Assembly: GCA_027186245.1 (NCBI GenBank)
Contig: CP114482.1
Location: 33,561,209-33,625,208 of the forward strand
Length of the DNA: 64,000 bases
Direction of reading: 5' to 3'
DNA from: Coriaria nepalensis
Taxonomy: Eukaryota > Streptophyta > Magnoliopsida > Cucurbitales > Coriariaceae
How positions within the stretch are numbered: the stretch's first letter is position 1; every line of letters begins with the position of its first letter. The notes beneath the pieces were generated by a model. That model did no database searches. It saw only the letters and a list, made by a program, of their open reading frames with translations, and had not been told where the DNA came from. Both the position numbers and the translations under genes were made by a program. Below, piece after piece: positions 35,401-47,460 of this stretch.

Positions 35401-36799
35401 AGTGTAGAGACTAGAGAGTGTATTACGGAACTGACAAATTTGAACTCCACTTTCTCGAGTTCTTTCTTTTATAGATGATATTTTACTGTTTCATGTATTT
35501 GTTTTTCAAGTAATGGACCATTATGAATGTAACGAATATTGGGAGAGGTGAACTTATATCATATTGAAACATAAATCTTCTAATTTAAGTGAGATAAATT
35601 CATAATTTTGTTTTTTCAAAAACTATACATAAAATCGGTATCGAAAAATTTCATAGCGATGATCGTTCTTTTAATCAAAAATAAAAGAATGATTTTTTTT
35701 AATCATGTGGATGAGGAGAGCTTTGGGCATCAACCTTAATTTCTATAGATTGGCCCTGATGAATATTACAGTAGTGATATAAGCTTATTAGTTTAATTAT
35801 GCGAGCCATCAGTAAATCTAGAAACATTGTCCGGACCGGAATGAGATTGGTTTAGATGAGCTGTGTAGGTGCTCAGCTCCTCAGTTCAGGCCAAAATGAT
35901 AACATTAAGATAAGTTTATGAATGGAAGACGCTGCACTAAGAGTGAGGAAAGGATCTTTAGATGAGGAGCAACTCTCAACCAATTTGAGGCTAGCCAACT
36001 CCTCCAAACGATTTGAGTGTCTACCTTCACACTTGTACCGGATATGATATTAAGGAAATGTTCATTGATGATCCAACGGCAAAAACATTTATTTAAATTT
36101 TTTAGTAAACCCGAATAGTTTACAAACTTAATTTAAGATAAAGATCATGTAATATATATTTGATAGAGAGTAGAAAAATCATTAAAAAAATTTAAACATG
36201 AGTTTAAAAAATAATTTTTTATTTAATATAAAATCATAAAACTAATCAATCTTTTAAATTTTTAAATCGTATGAACTTTTAATCGTATCTATATAAAATG
36301 ATGCACTTAGATTTATTTTCTAATCCCTATGCTCAACTCATGAATCTCACTTAAACAAAAGGGACGCTAAAAAATAGATCTCAGATCAATTAGAAAATAA
36401 ATTGTCTATGAAACAACTTGAAAATATGGATAAAAATATGTGAGATTTAAAAGAAAATATTCATACAGTTTTTAAGATTATGGCGATTCTTAGATAAATT
36501 CACAAATTAATCAAAAAAATATTAATGTCTATGATTCAGGAAATTGGAAGAATTATGATATTAACTTTAGAGATTTGATCGTAGAAAATGGTCCAATTAA
36601 AGAGGATGGTATAGATTTTCCAAAAGATGAAAACAATGTGTATTTTTCTGTAGTGTATTATATCTAAAATAGTTATCAAATGGAGAAATATATAATAAGA
36701 AATGGCTTGTATACTCAAATGATTTGGATAAAGTGTACTATTTTTGCTGTAAATTATTTGGTTCAAAAATGTATTAGGCTAATGAAGGGAGTAGGGATT
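32488..36799. other. AT-rich sequence without recognisable genes
   Basis: Nothing longer than short unrelated frames. Probably old LTR and transposon sequence; the words 'ggtccgctatgac' near 33145 recur near 40850, suggesting related LTR fragments. 34530-34730 is less AT-rich but unrecognised. Confidence 0.4.
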
Positions 36800-36943
36800 G
36801 GAATAATTATAGTAAAAAACTTAAGAATCATGAAATCAGTAATGATCACATTCTCAATATGACTAGGTATTGGAATAATTATAGTAAGAAACTTAAGAAT
36901 CATGAAATCAGTAATGATCACATTCTCAATATGACTAGGTGGA
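36800..36943. repeat. 72-bp in-frame tandem duplication
   Basis: Two copies with period exactly 72 bp (starts 36800 and 36872) and a single visible difference (agtaaaaaac / agtaagaaac). 72 bp is 24 codons, so the open frames across it stay in phase. The surrounding weak frame (RWIELEIRLSKNKIVDKNFR) is unrecognised. Confidence 0.8.
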
Positions 36944-37049
36944 TAGAATTAGAAATAAGGTTATCTAAAAATAAAATAGTTGACAAAAATTTCAGAAAAA
37001 AGTTAAGAAAGAAAAGGAACATCGGAAGCAACTACGACTCGGTCTGAGG

Positions 37050-37414
37050 GAGCGGGCTTTCATGTCAGGGTTACATTGTCACAATTATCCTCCCATTGAC
37101 CAAATTCAATGGGTTAAAAAAGACCATCTCTTTAAGAAATATTTGGGTCAAGAGCTTGTCAAATGTTTTGAGCTACCAAGGATGTTCAACAAATAATGGA
37201 GTGAGCAAGACAATAAATTTGTGAAAATAGTCACCGTGTACTTCATTGAGGTAGTTCTCTTGGCGTAGGAGAGAAGGATTTGATTCGAAGTTTATATTTT
37301 CCATAGCAAATAATTTGGACGAGTTCAGAAACTACCCTTAGGTTCAACACTCTTATGAGACCACCATTAAATCAATAAAGAAGAATTTATGGATGAAGGC
37401 CAAAAGCATTTATC
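37050..37414 (+). pseudogene. DUF1985/Ulp1-type gene fragment
   Basis: Conceptual reading gives KYLGQELVKCFELPRMF, IVTVYFIEVVLLA, SKFIFSIANNLDEFRNYP, a stop in place of W, then SYETTIKSIKKNLWMKAKSI. It parallels the DUF1985-downstream stretch in the MULE-borne gene at 58440-58380 (DLEYFNSYP, stop, GKSVYKITIKYI). Such genes (transposon-associated Ulp1-like proteases) are common in plant MULEs. Broken by stops and frameshifts, and cut by the gypsy remnant that starts at about 37415. Confidence 0.5.
37336..37414 (+). repeat. direct repeat, left copy (see 40042)
   Basis: Almost the same sequence recurs at 40042-40119 on the far side of the gypsy remnant (shared: gaccaccattaaatca, aatttatggatgaaggcc, aaaagcatttatca). 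Confidence 0.85.
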
Positions 37415-39579
37415 ATTCTTGGAAACTATTATTGTAGGAGAACTCTATAAATGATATGTATCGATTACAAGCTTCTTTAAAGTCTAAGATGCATGCTCGT
37501 AGCATATCTTCTAAAGTCTGGATGGTTTTTTTTATTGACCATCCGTTCGTAGGTGAAAGCCATGCTAAATTTCAGTTTCGTCCACATCGCTCATTGTACA
37601 CTTTTCCAAAAAGTTTAGGTAAACCTATCATCTCGATAAGAAATTATTGACAATAGTACTCCATATAGTTGGATAATGTCACTCACATAAAGCTCTGCTA
37701 ACTGCTCTATGGAGTACTTGCTTCGTATGGGTAAGAAGTGCACTGATTTGGTAAATTTGTCGATGATTACCAAATTGCCTCATGTCCTTTCATCATTTTT
37801 GGAAGTCTTACGACAAAATCCATAGTTATTTGTTCTTACTTCCCCTTCAGAATCTTAATTATTTGTAACTCTCTAGATGGACGATGGCATTCAGCCTTGA
37901 TTTGTAGGCACATCAAATATTTTTCTACATATTGAGCAACGTCCTTTTTCATTCTAGTCCACCAGAAGTTCTCTTTCAAATCCTTATTATATCCTGATTA
38001 CTCTTGGGTGTACAAAATATAGAGTTTCATGTGCTTCCAAAAGAATCTAACATCTTATTTTATCGTTATTTGGAATGCATAACCTCCCTTTAAAATTAAG
38101 GATTCCATCCTTAAATATTTTAAAGTCAATCTGTTTATCATTTTCTAGTTCTTGTTTGATTTTCTTTGTTCCATCATCTAACTCCCGTGTATATTTGATA
38201 TCTTCAAGTCAATCTATAAGATTTGTAAATAATTCTATATTGCTTAATTTCATTAATATGGCTCGAAACTAGTGAGTCAATATTAACACGTCTTCTGAGG
38301 GTAGTGTTATACGAAACACTTTATAGCTTGTTGGTCTATAGGATGCTTAATTTTACTAATAAATTTTGGTGCAACAAAGGAATGTGTTGCTCCTGAATTA
38401 GTTACAATAAAAGTGGGAATTCCAAAAATAATGATCTATTCTATTATAAGAGTAGATGGACTCACTCTGCCTCATCCCGAGAAATGGTAAACACTCTAGC
38501 GTTTGATGTTTCCTACTGCCCCTCGACCTTCTTTAGGTTGTTCCAGAACTTAGCAACATGCCTCTATTGTCCACAGTTATATCATTCCTTACTTCTAGCT
38601 TTACATTCTCTACTATGACTTTTTCCCATATTTATTACATTGGCTAAAAGGTTTTCCCTACACCTACGAATCTTGAAATTTATTCTTCTTGTTTTGTCTT
38701 TCATCCTAAGTTAAGTTAAATTTCTTATTGCTAGATCTCTTCTTATTCCATCGAGGTCTAAAACTCCACTGGTTTTCACGGATTTCTAGCTTAGAGGATT
38801 GGACTCTAGACTCTAGAAGTTGCTCCTTCCCTACATTCTCTTTCTTTGAAACTTCCTTCTTTTTCTAGCCCAAAATTGCTCATGCTCGATCAATTCTCAT
38901 TGCCTTATATATTACCTTTGAGAAATGTGCATCATCCAAATCTACTATCTCTAAGTCCTTCTTGTATGTGTCAAGATCAAGGCCCTTCTTGAAGTATTTT
39001 AGTTTCAAGGTATTTATAGCCACCAGGTGTAGCACATACTTAGACAATTCATCATGTTTCCGTTGCAGTTCCTCCATTGTCATATCTCCCCTTCGTAATT
39101 TTGAAAATTCTCTTTCGTTTTCTTCTATTAAGGCCACGGTTAGATACTTGTCTTCTATCGACTTTCAAAACTCAGGCCAAGTCATTGTTCCAACATTATG
39201 AATACTTATCATGGTGTCCCACCAGTAACTTATATTGTCACGCAATAGACATGCAACACAATATACTTTTTCATTATAGTCTTTCTAGGGTTCCAATCCA
39301 ATTTTCAGCTTACTTTGGATCATGGTCACTTGAGATTTAGGGTGGTTTATACTTCATAAATTTCTTGGTGATAAAATTCTGTTTTCCCGCTCGAAGGGGT
39401 GCTAGTTGTTGTAGAATTAACAAGTCCTAGACTTATTGTTGTTGAAGGAGAGTATATATCACTTCTCTTTGTCTTCAAGTTAGATTTCATAACTTATTCA
39501 ACTTTTGTTGACTTGGGTCATTGATTGGACTAGTACGACATCCAATAACAAATACACTAGCAGTATATCTTCTTGTCAT
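37415..39579 (-). mobile_element. Ty3/gypsy gag-protease-integrase remnant
   Basis: Minus-strand order: gag from an ATG at 39579 (MTRRYTASVFVIG), with its core at 39137-38880 (RRGDMTMEELQRKHDELSKY, LKYFKKGLDLDTYKKDL); a zinc-knuckle relic at about 38590-38545 (YNCGQ, stop, RHVAKF); a protease relic at about 38430-38350 (IVTNSGATHSFVAPKFISKI, with catalytic D changed to N); then the integrase N-terminus (KIFKDGILNFKGRLCIPN) at about 38120 and core to about 37415 (ENFWWTRMKKDVAQYVEKYL, ITMDFVVRLPK, IIDKFTKSVHFLPIRSKYS, TIQTLEDMLRACILDF, FIEFSYNNSFQE). RT and RNase H, which belong between protease and integrase, are absent. Many frameshifts. Confidence 0.85.
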
Positions 39580-40041
39580 ATATATACTTAGGAGGAAGGT
39601 ATCTTATTTCTTAGAAACGTAAAGTATGAATTTGTTTCTTAATAATGAGACAAGTTAAGGAGAAAGTATATTTTGTATTCATCTATATTCATTGATCAAT
39701 TTTTACATTACAAAATTTGGATCATCTACTACTTAAGACTAATCAGGCTATATACATATCTAAATATCACATCAAAATGACCCTATCACTAGTCATTACA
39801 AAGGGTTATAGTCTATATTAGTTGGACTACAAAAATTATTTTTCAAGGCTATAGGTTAGGCGTAGTTTCACGAGTCAGCTACTTTCATGGGTATATCATT
39901 ATTAAGTATGAATATTCTTCTGGTACTTCTACTAGTTCCTCAGGATTATGGGGTAATATCTGGTGTCTAAACTCAGCCCAGGCGACATATCTAGTGTCTA
40001 AAGTCATGTCATGCCACCAAGTTCTGGCATCACCTTCGAGT
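39580..40041. other. non-coding flank of gypsy remnant
   Basis: No gene seen. By position it would hold the element's primer site and LTR end, but I find no convincing TG..CA end. Confidence 0.4.
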
Positions 40042-40119
40042 CGACACTCTTACAAGACCACCATTAAATCATTAAAGAATTTATGGATGAAGGCCAAAAG
40101 CATTTATCACACTTGGACT
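40042..40119 (+). repeat. direct repeat, right copy (see 37336)
   Basis: Diverged copy of 37336-37414, also readable as a DUF1985-downstream fragment (HSYKTTIKSLKNLWMKAKSI). The two copies flank the gypsy remnant in direct orientation. Confidence 0.85.
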
Positions 40120-43100
40120 TTGAGGAATCATACTCTTAATACGGTTGTTAGCTTCCGTTTCAAGTTACTTATCTGTACTAACTTGTGTAGAGTGTTTAAT
40201 TAATTGGTCTTCTCTAATTCAACTTTCACTTATGTTAATCCACATTACAAATGTGTAATGCCATCCCTATTAAGCATTTAGTTTATCGAAATATTTTTTG
40301 AGAAAATAAATATAACTAATAGGTGCATGACTTTCTAACTTAATTCTTAATCTTTAGAAAAATTATCTTGACATAAAATATCATAATAATTTAAAATATT
40401 TATAAAGTGTTGTTAAATATCTGAAAATTTATTTGATAGAGGCTAAAACTTCATAGCATGGTATCATATGTATCATCTCTTTTTATTTATGAAATATATA
40501 TGTATATATATATATATTAACATTCTTTTATTTAAAATGAAACCCTTGCTTATCCACATGTCATTTTCATATGTATAATACCACGAGACTGATCTTCTTC
40601 ATTTGCCTCATCCAAAGTCTATAGCTTTACCTTTGTAATTTCCTACTACTAAAGAAAAAACTTATATAAGCTAGAAGATTAGTAAGTATAAGGTCCTACT
40701 TACATATATTAATCTTTTTAATGATTATTTTAATTGATGCCTTTATGAATTATATCTAGCCTGCATGATTTCCCATTCGTTTATGCACTTGGGGCCTTGA
40801 GAATGTTATCAGCGTCATTTCAACTGATATCTGATCAATGGTCCGCTATGATAGTTGCAACGATCCGCTATGACCATTTCTTTATAATAATATTAGGTCC
40901 TTTATGATCGACAATCGATCATTCTTATGACCCGACAACACCTTACTTTAATATTATGCATATGCATGCTTATGTATCATTATTTACTTTAGCGTAACAT
41001 AAACTCCTTTTAGATCGAAAGTATGAATATTGATGCATCGGTCGTAATTGTAGCATGTTAAAACTTAAATTTTTTTATACTATCATACTATATTAAATTT
41101 ATACTAGTCATTATCTCATTTTTAGTATATTAACAAAAATCATACTATCCTCAAATTAACATGTTATATAACAATCATAATCCTAACATTAATATTAACC
41201 TTAGGATAATAAATAATATCTTCAATTCATAGTACTTATTAAAAATTATACTACCCTCAAATCAATATAACAATCATTCCAACAATTTTAGCATCACAAC
41301 AACAATAAAAACAAGCAATATCATTATATTATAATAAGATTCTACTTACATAACTTTATTGAGGGTTAATAAGTTGAAAATCCTAATCCTCCTTTCTTTT
41401 TCCTTCTTGTTATCCTCTTTTTCTTTTCTTTCTTTTACTCCCTCGTATTTTCACTCTTCTCTTCTTTCCTCTCTCTTCCCTTTCTTCTCTCCCTCACCTC
41501 TTCTTCTTTATGTCAATCTCCCTGGTTGATGGGAAATGAAATGGAAGAGAAGTCCACTTAGCAAAATAGTTTTCCCACTCTTTGACACATTAACCTCTGT
41601 GCTATATTAGCATGTTTGCCAATGTGGATGGCACCTTGACACCTCCTTAGGCGAAATGCCACTTCAACATTCTGTTTTTTTAATATTTATTAATTAAGCT
41701 TAAGCTCCTATTTAATCTTAAAAATTATTAAAAGATCCCCTTTTATTTCTATTATTGAAATTAGATATAGTTAGAAATTAAAATTTGTTAATAAGTCCAC
41801 TTTAAATTTCTTTTTCATCACTATACATAGTTTAAAAATATTAGTGGATTACAATATGCAAGTATTTGCTTATGAAACCATTCTAGTTTTCGGAAAGCGA
41901 GCTGCTATCCGAGTGCACCAGGATCACATGCTTTGGATTTTGAATTGGTTATCCGTTGTCCATCTATATCATACATTGATCTCGTAATTTTAATTAAACA
42001 TGTTTACAACCTACATTTGTATTACAGTTGACCATACTACTATTTCCTCTCAATAGATCCTCGTCCGGGGAATCTTAAAATCTTCAAATTAAGAAAGAGC
42101 TTAGAAATATTTACATATTCTTTCACATTTCCTAAATGAGGAAGATATGATTGTGGACCCTTTGACCTTGGCATTTGAGGGACAAGAATATGAAAATGAA
42201 AAAGAATCTAACCACATCAGTGATGAAGATGGCGGAAAAAAAAGGAAGAAGAAACCCTTAATGATGAAGAATATAAAGACTTTACGTATACAAATAAGAA
42301 GCAGCAACATCAATTTAGAGTAGATGTAGGAGATAAATTTAAATTGGCTTGGTGAATCTTATTACAAGTTTGGAGAACTAAACGAAGAGGATGAATAGTA
42401 GACTAGGAGGGTTGGAAAAGGTGGTTCGTGAGATGACGAAGGATATGGATGCCTCAAACAACTTGGTCATCAACTCCCACATATTCGGCGCCATTCACCT
42501 CATCATATTGAGTCCATTGATCTACACCTTCATTGGCCCCATCCCTACATCTATCAACTACAGCCTCTTTTTTTTTTTTTATCTATGATCATAAATGATC
42601 AAAAAGGTGCTTGACCCAATGTGAAAGTTATATATCTAATAACCAAGTTTCGTTGGTTTGGCATTTTAACTATTTCAATCTAATTAAATAGTTTACTCAA
42701 GCAAAAATATGATGTTACTCCCACTGTCTCAACCATACACTAAGATGATTTACTTATACAAATCAAACAGCTTTGATTTGTTTTCTACATTCCCCTATCT
42801 TGGATGCATGCCCTAATCAGTAGATTAGGCATATGACATCTTAATGTTTATTTTAAGAAAATTTCATATTGTATCTCATACACCTATTTCTCCTAAATTT
42901 AGGAGAAGAAAAGAAGTCGCATTTTCGTATACACCCATGATCAGTGTATATAGGAATCACACTTCTTTCATATGAAGGTTCCTTCTAGTGAGGTTCTTAG
43001 TGAATTTGGATTCTTTAAGTCAATTGACTATTTTGTGACACTTGAAATCTCTTTTCAAGAAATCTCTAACTTCCACTATCTTTTTTGAGAATTATATTCT

Positions 43101-43283
43101 TCCAAGGATAACAGCTATTAGCTAAATTGAATTAGCTTACTTGAATTTATAGAAAACATACTTCAATCTTTATGAGTATGATTTCACAAAATTTCATTCA
43201 GATAAACTTTATTTCTTTTAAATCTATATCATTCGTGCTAAATCCATATCTCATACGGATGAAAATTCAATTATTGTCCTTAC
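40120..43283. other. AT-rich sequence, LTR-like; no gene seen
   Basis: TGTAATGCCATCCC at 40254 resembles the LTR ends at 29708 and 32488, and 'tggtccgctatga' near 40851 recurs from 33145. 42110-42590 has a weak acidic/lysine-rich frame (DEDGGKKRKKKPLMMKN) and a short ORF at 42391 (MNSRLGGLEKVVREMTKDMD) that could be more of the DUF1985/Ulp1-type gene; too weak to call. Confidence 0.35.
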
Positions 43284-43830
43284 CTATATCTCATGTAGAC
43301 AAATAGAACCTTCATATGGTAGAGTTAGAGTCATCTTGTTCATATGGTAGTTCAAAATAAACAAACGTAAGAATTCTAGAAGTGATTGAATGACCAAGTC
43401 ATTCAGAAGCTCAGAATCCATCCCAAATCCTAAACCCTCTAGCTTCTCTATGAGTCCTGTCATCTTCAGGACATGATCTCTAACTGGAGTACCCTCAACC
43501 ATCTTCATATAGAAGAGTTCTTTCGAAGTGTCATACCTTTCATATAACCTTCAGAGTTCGCTTGACATGATCTCTAGGGTATCGATAATGTCGATGGCAT
43601 GCATCTTTTGATATAACTTTTAAAGTTCACCTAACATAGACGCGATAAATTGTGCCTTGTCATCTTGGGTCAACCACTTGTCCCAAGCGGCATTCTCCTC
43701 AGCAGTGGCACAATCTCCATGAATGTTCATAATCGTTTGGGTAACAACTTTCGAAAGCTTTTTATACTTAAGAACATTGTTAGTTGTCTTCACTAATCCC
43801 AATAATTGAATCCAACCAACTCGTCTTGTT
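43284..43830 (-). pseudogene. Ty1/copia gag remnant
   Basis: Minus strand. The N-terminal part (43802-43620) reads YKKLSKVVTQTIMNIHGDCA then NAAWDKWLTQDDKAQFIASM; the core (43508-43284) reads MKMVEGTPVRDHVLKMTGLI, then LNDLVIQSL and FILNYHMNKMTLTLPY. These are the usual copia gag landmarks (A.W..W...D..A...I, M.EG..V..HV..M, I..SLP.....F..NY.M). A frameshift separates the two halves; no protease or RT follows to the left. Confidence 0.8.
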
Positions 43831-44203
43831 TCAATATGGATCTTAACGAACTATTAGTCTTTACTATTTGAAAAAGAAGACAAACAATTTAACACCAAAG
43901 TAATTTAGTATATTTATTTCAAATACTAAAATTAAGAGTCTATTTTTAATTTCAGTCAAACTCTCACTATTTTTCTACAATTAATGTTATCCCTTTTTCT
44001 TGAATAAGGAGAAAACACTTTTCTCCTAGTAGGTAGAGGACTAGTATGATGAATTCAATAATTATTATAAGAATTTGAGGATCGTATAATCATTTATAGG
44101 CATAATAAATTGAAGATAATATTTATTATGCTAAGGTTAATGTATAATATATGCATAACATTAAAAGAAAGCAATAAAATAACATAGATAGTAAAGTGCA
44201 GTA

Positions 44204-44294
44204 CTAAAACTCTCGAAGGAAGAGTCGAGGCCCAATAAAGAGAGGATTATGTAAAACTCTCGAAAGAAGGGCTGAGATGCAATGAAGAGAGGAT
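44204..44294. repeat. minisatellite, left block
   Basis: Two units of about 47 bp with taaaactctcgaa(g/a) and caat(a/g)aagagaggat. The array continues after the inserted LTR at 45506. Confidence 0.85.
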
Positions 44295-45505
44295 TGTTGG
44301 GCATGGTGTCCTGAAAGCATGTAATAAGTATTGTTTTAATGAAATTAATAAAAGTTATATTTTTCTATATAATTGTTATGAATGTATTATTATCGAATAA
44401 TACAAATAAATATCATAAAATTCCAAATTCATTTATGTGACTATAATCTTATATTAATACGAGAGAATTAAGATTATAGATAATGAATTAAATTGTCCGC
44501 AACATATTAAAATATGAAAATTTTAATATAGTGGTTGCTAGTACAGTCCATTAGCATTATGAATGCATTTGATCGAGATCCGGATCACTGATGTAGATAG
44601 ACATTTTAGTGAAGGTAATTTATATAATTGGATTATAAATAGGACATGACTCGATATGACTTAATTCTTTATTAAAATACCGTTTACCATAAATAATTAA
44701 ATTCATATCAAACGATGATCATATGTAAATCAATCTAAATTCTAAGTAGACATAAACTCCTGTTTATGTCAACAGGATCTTTTGATTTACTAGTCACGGT
44801 TTGTTTGTATAATCAGGCTAAAGACAAAATGTTTTAGAGATTCATTATTCTACATGATTTGTAGATGTGGAATCCAAACTTTCTTCATAGAATATTATAT
44901 ATTGGTTCCCTTAAAGGTTAAGAATTGAATATTTTGAGCTCAAATTTATAATAAAGTTGTAAATTGACCGTTCACTAGTGAATTAATGGTACTTAAAGAT
45001 AAAAAGATAATTAGAGGGGTAAAACAATAATTTTGACCAGTTTTAATTATGAATCAATTTTTGAAGGATTAAATGCATGAAATGATTATATCAATGGACT
45101 ACTAGAGATTACTCAGTAAATATGTTCTATAATTGCAAGACTGAATCCCATATTTTTAGTATTATAATATTAGGATTAATAAATTAGATTTATTAGATTA
45201 AAGAGTTTGATCAATAATCTAATTTATTTGAGTTTGGAATTATAGGTCCATGGTCCTCAGGTCACCTCTATAAAACATTGTATATGGTAAGAATGACAAA
45301 GGTTTAAAATGACTTATTTGCAAGAACGTAGTGTGAGTCTTGACGATCGATTCACGTAAGGCAAATGTATGAACTCTTCATATAAATATAGATTAATTTA
45401 TATGTATATAAAGGATTGCAAAAAAGTTTGTAGAATATTTTTCTTATACATTGGGAATGATTGTTTCGCTTCTGCTGCGTAGTTGTCAACCGCCAATTTC
45501 CAAGA
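44295..45505 (+). mobile_element. solo LTR, copia type, 1,211 bp
   Basis: Begins TGTTGGGC and ends CCAAGA (from CCAACA by one change), giving the short inverted ends usual for copia LTRs. Flanked by the 5-bp target duplication AGGAT (44290-44294 and 45506-45510). No gag, primer site or second LTR inside. It sits within the minisatellite whose units lie on both sides. Solo LTRs arise by LTR-LTR recombination. Orientation is inferred from 'gtgtgagtcttgacga' and the tataaaac box near its right end. Confidence 0.8.
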
Positions 45506-45716
45506 AGGATTATGTAAAACTCTCGAATGAAAGAAGTGTTGAGGCCTAATGAAGTGAGTATTATGAAAAACTTTCAAAGGAAGGGCCAAGACCTAATGAA
45601 GAGAGGATTATAGAAAACTCTCAAAGGAAGGGTCGAGACCCAATGAAGAGATGATTAATTAAAGTTATGCTAAAACCTCTCAAAGGAAGGGCCGAGGTAC
45701 AATGAAGAAGAGAGGC
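45506..45716. repeat. minisatellite, right block
   Basis: About four further units of 46-51 bp (aaa(c/a)(t/c)(c/t)tc(g/a)aa..aaggg(c/t)c(g/a)ag, then caatgaagagag), continuing the array from 44204-44294. Confidence 0.85.
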
Positions 45717-47460
45717 ATGCTAACAATAAGTCATGAAAGGATTAATTTAATTTAGTCATTACAAGATTAGTAATGTGAGTAAAATCCTATCCTTAAAAGA
45801 TCTAGCCGCAAGAGCTTCCAGCGGCATAGCCTAGGGCTGAGGGACTATCCTGCAGCGTGATTTAGCCACAGGACTATCCTACGGCGATGACCCAGGCCGC
45901 AAGACTATCTCGCAGCGCGTGGCACAAGCTGCTATTTGAAGCCACTGCCACTTGTGGGGAACCCTAGGGTTTCATGGGTTTGACCCATGAAACCAAAATG
46001 GGTCGAGCGGGTTCCACCCGTGACCCGCCCGATAAGGGTTTAACCCATTTAATTTTTGTGGGCTAAAAATATGATATTTTGGGGCTCATTAACTTAATTT
46101 TTGGATTTTTGAAAACAAAAAGGCTTACTAGGTTTGACCCAAAAATAAGTCTGATTGGCACAAAAGAGTTTAGGCCCGATTAGAAATAATTAAGTTAAGA
46201 AAAAATTAAGGTTTGAAAAATTATTTTTTAAGTGATTATGGAATTGGGTTTAATTTTAAAAAATTACCGATTGGGCAAGAAATTCAAGATGGAGCAAGCT
46301 TAGAGAAGAATGTAATTCTTGAAGCCCCTTTGTAATTTTTTTAATTTTTTTTATTTGTATTTTAATGCAAGGGTTGTAAATTTTAGAAATACCCAAAATT
46401 ACCCAATCCATTATATTGTATTTTATATGTTGATTGATTTGATTGATAACATATTCATGCATTAATCGATTACATGTCATACATTAATATCCACATAGTT
46501 TTATTATAAATCATGCATCTCATAAGAAGAAACGTGATTTAAATTAAGAATAGTTGGTTTATGTGATTTATTTAGTGAAATTACTTGCATAAATGGATTG
46601 AGTTTAAAGAGTTAAACTTAGTAATCATACCATATAAAGTCGAACATTTGAGTTAGGACTTTAGTAACCAATTTTATTAAAAAGTGTTTTAATGAAATTT
46701 TATGAATATAATAACTTAGAAATTAGGTTCACCTAATGAGATTAAGAATATAACTGGATATGGATTAAAAGCGTTTAATTGAACCTATGTCCAATAAGAT
46801 TGGAATTTATAACTAATAAGATTATATTCGCTGGTTAACCAGTAATTAATTTAAAATTAAATAATATGAAAACTAAGATGTTTTATGAAAACACATACTC
46901 TAAAACAGTGAGTGAGAGAAGGTTGATTTGACAAAATAACCTATGATCTCCATTATTAGTATAACACTGTGAGATATGAAAGAGCTTTGAGACGGCTTTG
47001 TTTTCCTTCCTCTAAGGAAGGTTTCATACCATATTGTATCAAGGTTGGCTTCTTAAGAAGATAGGAAAAGGTGGTGTATTTCAAATTTAACCGGCCCTAT
47101 GGTGGCATTTTTCGAGTTAAGTCATAAACTCTGAAATAATGGGTTATACTCACAAAGGAATAGTTAAGCTTTTAGCGGTTAATTATGTCTTGACCAAATT
47201 AACAGTAGCTTATGAGCAAAAGGGAAAATATGAGATATTTTAGGTTTGACTCATAGGTTTGAGAATGTCTCAAAGTTAATTTGAAATTAATATAACCGAC
47301 CCTACGACGTTATATTAATTGTTAAATTGATTTATCGTGGTTTAGTATTTTTATGTGTTTTACCAATTGCATTCATGCATCATATTTACTATTCATAAAC
47401 ATTGATATTTATTTCAATTATTATGAATGATGTATGTTTTATTTAATTTCAACAATCAAT
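45717..47460. other. non-coding, LTR/leader-like; local GC-rich island
   Basis: 45800-46040 is clearly richer in GC than its surroundings and contains a perfect palindrome. 46900-47330 has motifs such as 'aaccgaccctacg' seen in copia LTR or leader sequence, and the copia gag ATG follows at 47461. LTR borders cannot be fixed. Confidence 0.4.
45968..45994. repeat. 27-bp perfect inverted repeat
   Basis: GGTTTCATGGGT, three bases, ACCCATGAAACC. Twelve-bp perfect arms in the GC-rich island; would form a stable hairpin. Confidence 0.9.

Noticed and set aside
37456..37650. Plus-strand frame MYRLQASLKS...
   Set aside because: Antisense of the gypsy integrase C-terminal part (TIQTLEDMLRACILDF).
37336..40119. 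Direct repeats as the LTRs of the gypsy element
   Set aside because: They read as DUF1985-downstream coding sequence, lack TG..CA ends, and the left one abuts the middle of integrase.
44204..45716. CRISPR-like repeat array
   Set aside because: Plant DNA; units are contiguous tandem repeats without unique spacers, and the interruption is one LTR.
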